NCBI GenBank assembly: GCA_037447655.1
Contig: JBBHKE010003005.1
Span: 168,701-232,700, forward strand
Length of the DNA stretch: 64,000 bases
Origin: Zygnema cylindricum
Lineage: Eukaryota; Streptophyta; Zygnematophyceae; Zygnematales; Zygnemataceae
Direction of reading: 5' to 3'
The notes under the pieces are model-generated. The model saw only the letters and a list, made by a program, of their open reading frames with translations. It did not search any database and had not been told where the DNA came from. A program made the position numbers and the translations under genes. Positions within the stretch are counted from its first letter, which is position 1; the number at the start of each line of letters is the position of its first letter. Shown here in pieces: positions 11,871-23,036 of the stretch.

Positions 11871-12026
11871 CTTCTTACCAGTGTATGAGGCCACCCTGGT
11901 TGGGCAAAATACGTTTGTATAGATTAATTCAAGGGGTCTCATGGCCTACTTCCCTTCACATTGAGGAAGCGGCAGTTTGTGGGACTTTCCCATCTCGCAT
12001 CCGTGGCATGGTTTATGTGTATCTTT
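11871..12026 (-). pseudogene. Copia integrase fragment, left of the solo LTR
   Basis: The sequence matches 19,005-19,155, the gag-pre-integrase/integrase junction of the second copia lineage. It continues on the far side of the insertion at 13,461. The left edge (11,870) is where LTR unit D begins, so this copy is truncated. Confidence 0.7.
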
Positions 12027-13460
12027 TGTTGTTCTTTGGTCTAAAATAGACCGCAAAAGCCACCCAAACTATCATGCAAAAAGCTAAGCGAAGCTAGACC
12101 AATGAACAATTATTTGAAATGCATCCTGTATTTAACATACATGCATACACAGATGCAATCATTCATCCGCACACAGACGGAGCAAGCATGCGTACACAGA
12201 CGCATGAAATCATCTAGGGTTTCATGGAATAAAAGCTTAATATATCTCCATCATCATAAAAAACCCTAAGACAATGCATGACATAACAAGCACAACTAAG
12301 GTTTGATGGAGTAATCAACATAAACAAACCCTAGGACAAATGCATAAACAATGCATATCAAACATATATAAAATAGCATAAATAAATAATAACAGACGAA
12401 TGTATCACACATAAACAAAAGTATAATCAAATAATCATTATATCATTCAAAGTGCATGACCTAATCGACAACCCTAAAATACTTCATCTTTGGTCCCCAC
12501 TTTACTAACCAGCATTGATTATTATTAATTCCTAACCAAGCTCATTCCTATATATACACTTGTGAGCTGTCAAATAATCACTAAGTGTCAAAATAACCAA
12601 CGTAAATTACGTTACTGTCACTAAATCATATTTACGCATAATAACCTTTTAGTAAGAGTAAACTAATCGTAAGCGTACACGTGAGTGTCAAGCAATCGTA
12701 AACGTACACTTGTCTACAAGTATGATATTGTACACACACAAATTAAACTATCAAAACCCTAATTGATCACTTAAATATAAACATTATAATCAACACTAAT
12801 TACTAATGATGGAAAAGCCAAAACAATGTTACTCCAAATATTTACACCGACACCAAATCAAATGCTGAGTCATGCTGAGTCACCCAACGAAACTCCTCAA
12901 TTTTCGTCAAACAATCCGAGACGTCCAGAATATGTTTCTTGTGAATGACGCGATTTCGCGTCTCCACTACTTGAAAAATAACGGCGGCCTATATCCATCG
13001 TCCGTACCTCTTGCTCGGCACCCTTGATGTCTCGCCGCGTGGTCTCAAAATCCACTTGACGAAGCGACGTCATGTTATCCAATTCTAACCGTACCGTAAC
13101 CGTGTCATTTGTACTAAATGCGACGTGTCATATGAAAAGTACGCGTCATTTGGGACAAATGCCGCCTGTCGCAAATAAAGTACAGCAATCCAAATATGAC
13201 GCTTCGTACCGTCGGCGTAGATATTCAAATATTTCAAACATTTCATATCGGATCGCTTCGCGATCCTCCGGCCATTTCCTAGCGCATTCCGTACCACTCA
13301 ATTTGTTCATTACGTCGCATTAATTCAACTTGTACACTTACTCCCCCAAACTGCAAATCTGTTCAAACCTCCACAGTACATTAGGTAAACAGATAGGCAC
13401 GAAACATCGCGTGCGCACCAAATATCACGTACCCACGAAACTAAATTTTCAAAAACAACA
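12027..13460. mobile_element. Solo LTR (about 1.43 kb) with 5-bp TSD
   Basis: The insert starts TGTTGTTCTTTGG and ends CAAAAACAACA, giving TG...CA ends and a short terminal inverted repeat. It is flanked by TCTTT at 12,022-12,026 and again at 13,461-13,465. The homologous uninterrupted copia copy near 19,147 has a single TCTTT, which confirms the insertion and the target duplication. No pol or gag is recognisable inside. The family is not assigned, and the strand is undetermined. Confidence 0.82.
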
Positions 13461-14951
13461 TCTTTCACGTTTGTCATGCTGATTCTATCGATTAGTCTAA
13501 CTTTCACCATCTTTTGGATGTCGCCGGTGTATAGATGTTTGAGTCTATGATGCCACAATATTTGTTTGTATGTTGGCATGCTGGTTGTTGCGTTTTCCAT
13601 GATCGTTGATGTTGTAGACTTTGCACTATCAGTCGTCCGTGTCTGTGTACGTTCAGGATTATAGATCTTACACGTGGGTGACGTGGCATTTGCGACGAAT
13701 GCCGTCAGTCTTAGTAACGGGTTCAATTTCAACCGGTAGGTGCGATTTGTTATTCTCTCCCCATTTTCCATTGTAACACTCCGATACCAGGTTAGATTTG
13801 CTATAAATCCAGAATTCTGCATGTTTCATACTAGGAAAAATTGAGTCGGCCAGGGCTTGAACCTGGGACCTTTCACTTTAGCTGCGAACGCACTACCACT
13901 ATGCCACCAGCTCGATATAGAGACACGCGGGTCTCTACCCATTTATCACGAGCGGCTTCAAGTATGGATATTTCATAATCTACCCCGTATTGTACCAATT
14001 GCACGTTCCAATTGAACACCCCCCCTCACGGGAAAGCCAGTCAAATTATCCGCAATCCTGCTAGCTCCGATACTATCTTTTGTTAGTTAAATTCTACCTC
14101 TTTTCTCCTCTATTGATAAGATTTTTGTATTTTCAGCTTGGATCACTGAATAGAGGTTTCTTTTAAACTCGGGAACAAAGAGAGCTTGTTTGATGGTATT
14201 TGAAGCGAGCTTTTCGTTGACTAACATTTCTATATCAATATCTCCTCTTTCTATGGCGAAGGTGGAATGGTTGTCGCCCTTGAAGATTCAGGTGGGGGTG
14301 ATTAGTGAAAAAGTCATGAACCATTCTCTCTTAAAACACATGTGCTCTGATGCACCTGTGTCAATCAAACAATCGAGTGAGTTGGTCTCATTTGAGGATG
14401 CCATTATCGCTTGTGAGCCTCCTCCTTTCTCCTTCCCCTTACCTTTCCCTTTCTTCATCTTTGTTTTGTGTACCTTGCCTTGCTCCTTTTCAAAAGCATA
14501 TTTATTGTAATCCGTAATGAAGTGACCAAGCTTCTTGCATTAGAAGCACTTCTTGTCACTTTTGTTGTTGCGTTCCCGTTGATGTTTGTCACTAATCTTG
14601 CTGTCACCTTTACTTGCGGACTGAGAACATTTCCTAAAATGTTATCAGCGAGTCCTCGAATTAGAAGATTCCTTGCTGTGACTTCTTTGATGTCCCACTC
14701 CTCCATTTTCTTTTTTTCATCATCTTTCACTGAATTTGGATGTGCACGTGCAAGCCTCTTTTCGGTGTCGTGCACGATCCGTATATAGTTTCTCTCCTCC
14801 AAGGCCAGTTTGGCCCGACACCGCCATAATTGGTAGTTTTTCCTTCAAACTTATCTAGGTGGACATGGGGGCCCATAACCTGAAAACTAGAATTCGCAAT
14901 TCGAGCAATCGAGAAGAGATTCTCGCAGCTACAAACCGGTGGACAAGGCAC
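13461..14951 (-). pseudogene. Second-lineage copia, gag to integrase (copy 1), decayed
   Basis: On the minus strand, gag starts near 14,951 with FQVMGPHVHLDKFEGK and continues with SVKDDEKKKMEEWDIKEV and ARNLLIRGLADNILG. A degenerate zinc knuckle and protease region follow (14,080-14,560), then a tRNA-like insertion, and at 13,325-13,822 the gag-pre-integrase WHHRLKHLYTGDIQKM. Compared with usual copia gags, most of the central gag segment is missing between residue 60 and the knuckle. Several frames are needed, and the rest of pol is absent. Confidence 0.8.
13843..13913 (-). ncRNA. tRNA-like sequence inside copia pol (copy 1)
   Basis: The 71-base minus-strand sequence folds like a tRNA. It has partly paired ends (GAGCTGG/CCGACTC), an A-box TGGCATAGTGG, an anticodon-type stem TTCGC/GTGAA and a B-box GGTTCAAGCC. 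Position 33 is G where tRNAs have U, and the acceptor has a mismatch, so a working tRNA is unlikely. It lies between the protease and gag-pre-integrase of a copia element and recurs at the same place in copy 2. It is best read as a tRNA-derived (SINE-like) insertion. Confidence 0.6.
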
Positions 14952-15507
14952 ATATAATTATGTTGACGAAACAGAATAAGCCACAAATGATAGATTACAC
15001 AACTGACGAGTAGGAAGGAGAAGGAAGAGATAGAAAAGATCACAAAGTTGAAAGTAAAAAGGTAGTCTCAAATCAGCCTTTGTAGTCACTTTATAATCAA
15101 GGGCCCACAAGGCGAAAGCCTATGTGAACCCGAATAGTAAATTTTAATTGCGAGACAATTCAATTTCTATCGAGGTTATTTACTTCTTTTGCTAAAAATC
15201 TATTTGCTTCAATACAAAATACTAAAAGTGGTTACTATTCTATCTTCCATATATTGCCTTTATAATCTATGGGAATGATCTGCAATAATGACATGCTTTA
15301 ATATGGTCCAATAATATATTACCACCTAAAATGTTTTCCACTGCTAAACGCACATCACACTAATCGAGGTGTAGGGGAATGAAATCTAGTCTAGCGGTTG
15401 TCCGTACATTTCGTAACATAATTCCGTACGAGCCGTGACAACTCCAGGATGTGGTCGGAATCGCATAAGATCGTCCACTTTGATATCCTTTAAGATCGTC
15501 AAAAACC
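14952..15507 (-). repeat. 5' leader/LTR region of second-lineage copia, copy 1
   Basis: This is about 550 bp, highly similar to 20,758-21,319, upstream of gag in both copies. Homology stops abruptly at about 15,507, where the two flanks diverge. This marks the outer end of the element, probably the 5' LTR start (copy 2 begins TGTTGGTTTTTG on the minus strand). No matching 3' LTR was found. Confidence 0.6.
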
Positions 15508-15988
15508 AAAACTCCCACTCAATTTTGCGAGGATATCGTACTTGGCGTAAAAATTAGTCTTGAAATCGAACCTCTAATGTAATCGTTCGCATTGGTTACA
15601 TTTGAAATCACTTTGGTCGTACATATGCCAACGTCATGTAGATTTGTCGGCATACAAATCTCGCTTCTTGAAATCTCGCACACATTTGTGAGCTGTAAAA
15701 CAATCATGTAGGATCGCGTACCAAAATATTTCGTCGTTTCGAATCCGATCCACTAAGTTCGACATACAGAATGTTGTCGTGCCGTGTGAGAATGAAGGAT
15801 TGCGTACCAATGTACTTGTCTATGCAGTGCAATACTAAAAAATTGTACCAATAGATGCTCGCCCCCGCTGATTGCATACTAATGTACCTGTCCTAGCGCG
15901 TTTACCTATCCTTGTCGTGCTGTACTAAAAATTGTACCAATAGAATCTCGCCGCCGTTGACTGAGTATTGATGTACATGTCCCTGAAA
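15508..15988. other. Unassigned spacer with a diverged tandem repeat
   Basis: No gene is seen. At about 15,797-15,981 a unit of roughly 90 bases occurs twice, sharing GTACTAAAAATTGTACCAATAG followed by CTCGCC and TGTACCTGTCC-type segments. The rest holds no recognised feature. Confidence 0.4.
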
Positions 15989-16112
15989 CTTTGAGACCTC
16001 CATTGGCCCTCAGAGTATGCAGATCCAAAAGAAGCTAATCTAGATAGTGCCGACTCCAAGTTAATATAAACCCAAGTGACTGACCCCTTGACAGTCAGAA
16101 CCCCAATATTGA
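15989..16112 (-). repeat. Fragment of LTR unit D leader with gag start
   Basis: About 120 bp is nearly identical to 10,711-10,835, including the gag start codon and the first leader bases. It abuts the 3' region of the second-lineage copia element at 16,113. It is a truncated LTR/leader piece lying where that element's 3' LTR would be expected. Confidence 0.6.
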
Positions 16113-16269
16113 TTCACCTGTCACTTGTCACCCACTAGCAATTTCCAGCGCACCAAAATTTTGATCGTCAAAACTTCTTGTCATGTAGTATTTAAGCAAT
16201 GGAAAATTCGCGTTCGACCTCATTTCCGCCATTTTCATTGTACGTCTTCTTCTGGCCTTTTCATGCATT

Positions 16270-16617
16270 TTATCCAAGCCTATCCTCCATACTTACCAGT
16301 CCAGCTTTCCCGGAGCATAGACGAAGCTTGTCCTTTTCCTCGGCCTTCGTGAGCATGTCTGTCGCATTCTCGCTATCAGATACGACCTTAAACACCACTG
16401 CTTCTACTGCGACTATATCACATACAAAGTGATAATGCATAGCATTGTCCTTGGCCTTTAGATGGTTTATCGGGTTCTTGATGAGGGCTATGCAACTCTG
16501 ACTGTCAGTATAGATGCATGTCTTGCCCTTAAGTGTGATCCCTAACTTTTGCAAAAACTCTTTTAACCATAAAACCTCCTTGACTGTTGCTGCCATAGCC
16601 ATGTACATTGCCTCCAT
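16270..16617 (-). pseudogene. Copia RNase H (second lineage)
   Basis: The 115-codon frame reads like a copia RNase H tail: KEVLWLKEFLQKLGI, YTDSQSCIALIKNPI, KDNAMHYHFVCDIV and a DMLTKAEEKDK end. It matches the fragments at 1,827 and 8,332. The usual H-R-H segment is altered (NAMHYHFV). Confidence 0.8.
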
Positions 16618-16638
16618 CGTGGAAAGGGCGACATTTTT

Positions 16639-17035
16639 CTAGAGTTTGCTACTCCAGCATATTCTCCCAACGCCGAGAGTGCAAAGGTTACTAGTCTTTG
16701 ACCTTCTTGATGCAATGTCCCCTCCCCAGGCAGAGTTTGTGAACGCATGGATCTGAATAATGCTCAAATCTCCTCCAAGTGCCAATGCATAGTTTATGGT
16801 TTCTTTGAGGTACTTTAGAACACGTTTGACCACATTCCAATGTTGTTTCCCCGACTTTTGCAAGAATCGGCTGAGGTGCTGCTTCAATGTCGGGATGGGG
16901 GCAATTCATCGCATAGATGAGCCCCCCTATCGCCTCTTTGTATGGCGTATCAATTGGCTCGGTTGGAGCCTCTAGCTCCTCAACAAACTTCTCTTCAAGC
17001 TCCGCGTGTAGTTGATAGCATAGATGAGCCCCCAA
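16639..17035 (-). pseudogene. Copia RT C-terminal connection (second lineage), with duplication
   Basis: The frames read PYKEAIGGLIYAMNCPHPDI and VVKRVLKYLKETINYAL, the conserved segment after the copia RT fingers and palm. A diverged direct duplication with a period of about 107 bases (units starting 16,911 and 17,018, both with GCATAGATGAGCCCCC) disturbs the frame. Confidence 0.78.
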
Positions 17036-17168
17036 ATCACCTCGTTGTATGGCGCATCAATCGGCTCGGTTGGAGCCTCAAGCTCATCAATGAAAGCTTC
17101 AGTGGCTTTGAGCTTCCTTTTGCGTCCTCTATTGAGAACTTGTTGAGGAGCTCACGAATGTAATTTCT

Positions 17169-17960
17169 TTAGGTTAAATGAATTGTTTTGTTGGGTCTGT
17201 AGCAGATTACCTCAATCTCGAGGATATATTCGAGGTCACCCAAATCTTTCATTTCAATTTTTATTAAAAACAATGCTTTAACCTTTCCAACTATCTTCCT
17301 CGTTTTGCCAATGATGAATGTATCATCGACGTAGACACATGTGATGACTCTCAACTCCTTGTTGAAATAAACTGACTGATCCAATTTCAACTTTGTGAAT
17401 CCTTGGCTTTGTAGGTTTTCGTCCAACTTGATGTTCCACAGTCGTGTGGACTGCTTGAGCCCATAAAGTGGCTTCAAAAGTTTGCACACCTTTTCAGGGT
17501 GTGTAGGATCAATAAACCCCTTCAGTTGCCACATATAAAGCTCTTCTTCAACTTCGCCATGGAGAAAAGCCATGTTAACATCCATTTGTTGGATCTGAAG
17601 GTCAAAGGTTACAGCAATGGCAAGGAGCGTCATTACCGATGTGAATTTCACGACACGTTCGAACGTTTTCTAATAATCGATCCCCTCTTTTTATATGAAG
17701 CCTTTTGCCACCAATCTTGTTTTGTAACGTTCAATCGTTCCATCTGCATTCCTCTTGATTTTGAAAGTCCATTTGTTTTTTATGGCTTTTCTTCCATGTG
17801 GTAAGTCTTCAGGGGTCCATGTCTGATTTTTAAGGATTAACGTCATCTTTTCGTTTATTGCAGTCTTCCATTTGTCACTGTCACCGCGGGATAGTGCACT
17901 CTTGTAGTCCATTGGTTTTTTAACTTGTGCCATTCCAACAAATTTCGCTGACTTCGGCAT
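17169..17960 (-). pseudogene. Copia reverse transcriptase core (second lineage)
   Basis: Two minus-strand frames cover the RT. One (17,691-17,960) starts in the linker and runs through WKTAINEKMTLILKNQTW to KTRLVAKGF. The other (17,169-17,651) has QQMDVNMAFLHGEVEEELYM, KVCKLLKPLYGLKQSTRLWN and the intact catalytic motif CVYVDDTFIIG. A frameshift near 17,670 separates them. The piece at 9,760-10,022 derives from this lineage. Confidence 0.88.
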
Positions 17961-18182
17961 GTTGGACTCTAACCACTCTCCAAACTTGTTTAGTGGTTGC
18001 CTGTTTCGAACCTCTCACACCAATGGCGTGGACGTGAGAGTTCCTTTCCTTCCTTTCTTTCCCTTTTTGGTGAGTGGAGATTTGACGACTTGCTGGCTTA
18101 ATTCTGCACTTTGGTCTTTCGTTTTGCCTGTTAGTGTTTCAACTTAAATTGACTTCCCGTTTCTCATGTGCATCGGAGGTCG

Positions 18183-18752
18183 TTATGCCTTTTCCTCTTT
18201 ATCGGTTGCATCAGAGGCAGATGCGATTTGGGCTTGCTCATCCTCGATTTTGGAGTCGGTTTGAGAGGGTGGCTGCTCCCTTGCCTTGATTTGCTTTGGT
18301 TCCTCGAGGATCACACACTCATCAAACGTTGGTTGGTAGCCGTCAGCTGATTTGTGGCTCCCATTGCCCCCGTTGTGTAGCTTCTCATTGAACTTGACAT
18401 TCACGCTTGTCATTACTCTGTTTGTGGCATGTTTAAAAACACAATATTCTTTGCAATCATCTGAGTACCCAAAGAATGTCCCCTCCTTAGCCGTTGCGGC
18501 TAATTTTCCCCCTTAGTTGTTGCTGTCATATACGTATGTCTTGCTTCAAAAATCTTTTAAGTCTGAGAATTCGGGTTTGTGTCTGTTCCACATCTCGTAT
18601 GGCGTGGCATGATCTAACACCTTTGTTAGGCAACGGTTTTGCAGGTATACAGCGGTGTTGAGGGTTTTACCCCAAAACCGTAAGCTAGTCGAATTCACGA
18701 CCAACATGCTCCGTGTCATCTCAATGAGGGTGCGGTTCATCCTCTCGGCCAC
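18183..18752 (-). pseudogene. Copia integrase C-terminal part and linker (second lineage)
   Basis: At 18,546-18,752 the frame reads AERMNRTLIEMTRSMLV, WGKTLNTAVYLQNR and HATPYEMWNRHKPEF, the well-conserved end of copia integrase including its catalytic Glu region. 18,183-18,413 is a polar linker. A stop or frameshift lies between them. Confidence 0.83.
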
Positions 18753-19010
18753 CCCATTTTGTGTCGGTGTGTGTGGTGTTGTAAATTGATGTTGGATCCC
18801 CTCGGCTGCAAGGAATTCCTTTAACTATGACGAAAGGTATTCCCCTTTGTTGTTAATTATAATGCTTGTGATGGATTCCTTTTGCTTTTTCTCCGCAGTT
18901 GCTTTGAACAGTTTGAAATGTGAAAAGACCTCGCTTTTTTTACAAAATAAGTAAACGTGTGTCATTCGTGTGAAGTCATCTATGAATGACACCACGTACT
19001 TCTTACCACT

Positions 19011-19289
19011 CTATAAGGCCACCCTGGTTTGGCAAAATACATTTGTATAGATTAATTCAAGGGGTCTCATGGCCTGCTTCCCTCCACATTGAGGAAGCGC
19101 CAGTTTGTGGGACTTTCCCATCTCGCATCCGTGGCATGGTTTAGGTGTATCTTTCACGTTTGTGATGTTGATTCTATCGATTAGTCTGACTTTCACCATC
19201 TTTTGGATGTCGTCGGTGTATAGATGTTTGAGTCTATGATGCCACAATATTTGTTTGTATGTTGGCATGCTGGTTGTTGCATTTTCCAT
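19011..19289 (-). pseudogene. Copia gag-pre-integrase and integrase start (second lineage)
   Basis: The frame carries WHHRLKHLYTDDIQKM, PCHGCEMGKSHKLALP and MRPLELIYTNVFCQ, the pre-integrase and the first part of the integrase core. The same segment in copy 1 is split by the solo LTR at 12,027-13,460. Confidence 0.82.
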
Positions 19290-19531
19290 GACCGTTGATG
19301 TTGTAGACTTTGCACTATCAGTCGTCCGTGTCTATGTACGTTCAGGATAATAGATCTTACACGTGGGTAACGTGGCATTTGCGAGGAATGCCGTCAGTCT
19401 TACTTACGTTTTGAATTTCAACCGGTAGGTGCGATCTGCCATTCTCTCCCCCTTAGCCATTGTAACACTCCGATACCAAGTTAGATTTCCTATAAATCCA
19501 GAATTTTGCATGTCCCATACTAGGAAAAATT

Positions 19532-19602
19532 GAGTCGGCCAGGGATTGAACCTGGGACATTTCACTTCAGCTGCGAACGCACTGCCACTATGCCACTAGC
19601 TC
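19532..19602 (-). ncRNA. tRNA-like sequence inside copia pol (copy 2)
   Basis: This is a near copy of 13,843-13,913 at the same place in the second element, with A-box TGGCATAGTGG and B-box GGTTCAATCC intact and anticodon-type stem TTCGC/GTGAA. The loop reads AGCTGAA. It predates the split of the two copies. A functional tRNA is unlikely because base 33 is not U. Confidence 0.6.
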
Positions 19603-19775
19603 GATGTAGAGACACGCGGGTCTCTACCCATTTATCACGAGCGGCTTCAAGTATGGATATATCATAATCTACCCCGTATTGTACCAGTTGCACGTTCCAA
19701 TTGAACACCCCCCCTCACGGGAAAGCCAGTCAAACTATCCGCAATCTTGCTGACTCCGATTCTATCTTTTGTTAG

Positions 19776-20288
19776 TTAAATTCTACCTCTTTTCTCCTTT
19801 ACTGATAGGATTCTTGTGTCCTCAGCTTGGATCACTGAATAGAGGTTTGTTTTAAACTCGGGAACAAAAAAAGCTTGTTTGATGGTCTTTGAAGCGAGCT
19901 CTTCGTTAACTAACACTTCTATATCAATGTCTCCTCTTTCTATGGCGTAGGTGGAATGGTTGTGGCCCATGAAGATTATGGTGGGGGTGATTAGTGAAAA
20001 AGTCGTGAAACATTCTCTCTTAAAACACATGTGCTCTAATGCACCAGTATCAATCAGCCAATGGAGTGAGTTTGTCTCATTTGAGGACGCCATCATTGCT
20101 TGTGAGCCTCCTCCATTCTCCTTCCCCTTACATTTCCCCTTTTTCAACTTTGCTTCGTTTGCCTTGCCTTGCTCGTTATCTGAAGCATATTTCTTCCAAT
20201 CCGCAATGAAGCGACCGAGCTTCCCGCTATAGAAGCACTTCTTGTCACTTTTGTTGTTGCGTTCCTGTTGATGTTTGTCACTAATCAT
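19776..20288 (-). pseudogene. Copia zinc knuckle and protease (second lineage)
   Basis: The 170-codon frame has a knuckle relic CFYSGKLGRFIADWKK, in which the second Cys, the His and the last Cys are changed. A Lys/Gly-rich linker follows, then the retroviral-type protease with HWLIDTGALEHMC (active Asp-Thr-Gly) and FKTNLYSVIQAED. The tRNA-like insertion follows soon after its end. Confidence 0.83.
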
Positions 20289-20308
20289 GTTGTCACCTCT
20301 ACTTGCGG

Positions 20309-20540
20309 ACTGAGAACATTTCCTAATTGATTATCACCGAGTCCTCGAATTAGAAGATTCCTTGCTGTGACTTTTTTGATGTCCCACTCCTCCATTTTCT
20401 TTTTTTCATCATCTTTCACTGAATACTGAGAACATTTCCTAATTGATTATCACCGAGTCCTCGAATTAGAAGATTCCTTGCTGTGACTTTTTTGATGTCC
20501 CACTCCTCCATTTTCTTTTTTTCATCATCTTTCACTGAAT
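20309..20540. repeat. Perfect 116-bp tandem duplication in gag
   Basis: The units 20,309-20,424 and 20,425-20,540 are identical as far as can be read, starting ACTGAGAACATTTCC and ending CTTTCACTGAAT. Copy 1 of the element (around 14,615-14,740) has only one unit, so the duplication is recent. Confidence 0.9.
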
Positions 20541-20757
20541 TTGGATGTGTAGGTGCAGGCCTCTTTTCGCTGTCGAGCACAATCCGTATAAAGTTTCTCT
20601 CCTCTAAGGCCGCTTCGGCCCAACACCGCCACAGTTGGTAGTTTTGTCCTTCGAACTTATCTAGAGGGACATGGGGGCCCATAATCTGAAAATTGGAATT
20701 TGCCATTTGAGCGATCGGGAAGAGATTCTCGCAGCAATAAATCGGTGGACAAGGCAA
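20416..20757 (-). pseudogene. Copia gag N-terminal part (second lineage)
   Basis: The frame reads FQIMGPHVPLDKFEGQNYQ, LWRCWAEAALEERNFIRIV, SVKDDEKKKMEEWDIKKV and ARNLLIRGLGDN. It is the copia gag N-terminus. The central gag region is short or deleted and the 116-bp duplication interrupts the downstream part. Confidence 0.82.
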
Positions 20758-21319
20758 AGATAATTATGTAGACGAAATATAATAAGCCACAAATGATATA
20801 TTGCACAACTGACGAGTAGGAAGGAGAAGGAAGAGATAGAAAAGATCACAAAGTAGAAAGTAGAAAGGTAGTGTCAAATCAGCCTTTGTAGTCACTCTAT
20901 AAGCAAGGGCCCATAAAGTGAAAGCCTATGTGAACCTAAAAAGTAAATTACAATTGCAAGACAATCTAATTTCTATCAAGCTAATTTACTTCTTTTGCTA
21001 AAAATCTATTTGTTTGAATACAAAATACTAAAAGTGGTTATTATTCTATATGTCATGTATTGCCTTTATAATTTATGGGAATGATCTGCAATAATGGCAT
21101 GCTTCAATGTGGTCCAATAATGTAATGCCACTTGAAATGTTTTCCAACGCTAAACGCACATCATATAATAATCTAAGTGTAAAGGAATGAAATCTAGTCT
21201 AGCGGTTGTTTGTACTTTTCGTAACATAACTCTGTAGAAGCCGTGACGACTCTATGATGTGGTCGGAATCGCATAAGATCGTCCACTTGGATATCCTTCA
21301 AGATCGCCAAAAACCAACA
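20758..21319 (-). repeat. 5' leader/LTR region of second-lineage copia, copy 2
   Basis: Homologous to 14,952-15,507. It ends at 21,319, where the minus strand begins TGTTGGTTTTTGGCG, and the flank switches to an unrelated dispersed repeat. The exact LTR end and primer binding site were not resolved. Confidence 0.6.
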
Positions 21320-21325
21320 GTTTGC

Positions 21326-22050
21326 ATCACTTCTCTATCAAGTTGTGCCAGCGAGGCACCAATTGCTTACGTGCTCGTTTGCGATTGGAACCACGTGGGA
21401 TCATGTTTAGCTGGCCAATAATATTAAAAGATTTGAGAAGCACAAATCTCAACGACGTATGTATGGACGAACGCCTAATAAAATATCTAACAGCGCTACG
21501 CGAATGTTCAATTTGTGCGTTCTTTTCATTTCGTTGTACCAACTATTTCGAAATCTTTTTCAAAATGAAAACTTGTACTTTATCGATTCCCATTATGTTT
21601 TAAACGCAAAGTCTTTTTCACGAAGGAAAAGACTCGTCCGAGAGATATCTTACGAGAAATATTTTTTCGTCGCTTTCAAATCCGCTATGTAACGAAAGCA
21701 CATTGCCTTTGCCATTTGTGAGGTCGCCATCGCTCGTCTGTCGTGGATGATACCTTTTTGTTTCCAAGTGTACCAATAGACACTTCTAGTGTGTGGCAAG
21801 TATTGTCCTGGGACTGTTGAGGAAACTCTCCGTTTGCTTCAAAAACTTAAATTCGGACGGTCAAAAATTTCGCCCGTAATTTTGGAGAATCTTGTTGAAT
21901 CTCCACAAATACGCTTAAAATAAAAGGAAAATCAAGACGGCCTAGTACTCTCAAAGGTAATGCTTTCCTACCATAACCCTATTTGCCTGATGGAGCCCCA
22001 CCCTAAGGGTGAACCTCCATCAAGCGAAAAGTGAGGTTCATTACTGCAAA
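21326..22050. repeat. Dispersed repeat R, copy 1
   Basis: About 0.7 kb matches 53,446-54,100 with many substitutions and indels. Shared landmarks include CCAGCGAGGCACC-type, AGCTGGCCA, ATTGAAAGATTTG-type, TTTTTTCGTCGCTT and TTTTGGAGAATCTT. No coding content or terminal repeats were recognised. It ends near a perfect hairpin (21,989-22,021) with arms GATGGAG and CTCCATC. Confidence 0.6.
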
Positions 22051-22434
22051 AAGTGCATTTCTGTACAAGGTCGTATTGTTTTTTTTTTATATTTAAAGCA
22101 TGATTACTGGAGATTCGTCAAGATCTTCCAAACTTTTGGGCAACAACATCGACCGTCGGATTATGTGTTTTCGAATCAAGCGCTATTTATCTAGGGTCTA
22201 GCTAGTCAGGGAGGAGACTAGCTAGACACTGGACGATAAAATGCTTACCGCGGAAAAGTCCAAAGACGATCCACAATGGATGTCATGATATGAACCTTAC
22301 ATGTGGCATAATGCCAAACGCTGGGACATAAGCCATGGGGAGTCAAAACCAACGAATACCACCAAAACACTTTGAAGATTGTCGCTGACGCCTCTTCACC
22401 ATCCATCGACATCCGAGGTTTGAGGCACCGTTTT
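22051..22434. other. Unassigned spacer
   Basis: No gene, repeat end or known motif could be supported here. Confidence 0.4.
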
Positions 22435-23036
22435 CATAGTTCAAAGTAGGTGAAAGTAGGCCCATACATTATGCCTATTGTGTGATAAAACATACAATAT
22501 GCCCTAAGACCCATATTGTATTGGTCGAAAATGAAAAAGGTTAAGAGGGTTGAGTTGACATCGATCGATGAGAATTAAACGGCATGTCTAAATTTTGAAA
22601 AAATGGACAACATTTTTTAATTTTGAGGTTTTTTATTTCAACCGCCGATTTGGACGACGGACGGCCGCTGATCAAAGTAGCATCTTTAAGAAGATCACAT
22701 GAAAAGCCCATAACACAACTTACGATAGGACAATTTGTCATATTAACGTCAATTTTGAAGGCCACACTAAATAAAGCTCAAATTAACCAACTGTTGCCTC
22801 TCCGCGATTTTTTTTTTCCCGGTTTTTTTTCCGCTACGAATGTCATCCTACCGGCCAGGCTAAAAAATTCACGTATGCGGCGTACTGCATCATGATCATA
22901 CGCCATATTCGTATTCCATCATACAAGAGTGTCCGCAACTCACACCCATACAATATGCCTACTCTACGCGAGTTTAGTGCCAAGTTTTGTGCGCCTACCA
23001 AAGGCCTACCATAAAAACGCCTACTTTTGAACTATG
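22435..23036. mobile_element. 602-bp TIR element (non-autonomous, family unknown)
   Basis: The left end reads CATAGTTCAAAGTAGG and the right end is its inverse (CCTACTTTTGAACTATG, one extra base). A second shared subterminal motif is GTAGGC with CCCATACA on both sides. The interior has no transposase. No clear target duplication is visible, so the superfamily is open. Confidence 0.65.

Larger units (their letters stand above)
16113..20757 (-). mobile_element. Ty1/copia element, second lineage (copy 2), nearly full interior, decayed
   Basis: The minus strand gives gag (20,416-20,757), zinc knuckle/protease (19,776-20,288), a tRNA-like insert (19,532-19,602), gag-pre-integrase and integrase (18,546-19,289), linker (18,183-18,413), RT (16,639-17,960) and RNase H (16,270-16,617), in copia order. 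It has many frameshifts and three internal tandem duplications or insertions. The 5' leader/LTR is at 20,758-21,319; only an LTR-like fragment is at the 3' side. Confidence 0.85.

Noticed and set aside
13325-13460. Part of the integrase-like open frame 13,325-13,822
   Set aside because: The part left of 13,461 belongs to the solo LTR; the frame runs across the insertion boundary by chance.
13843-13913. Functional tRNA gene
   Set aside because: Base 33 is not U, the acceptor has a mismatch, and it lies inside a retroelement in both copies.
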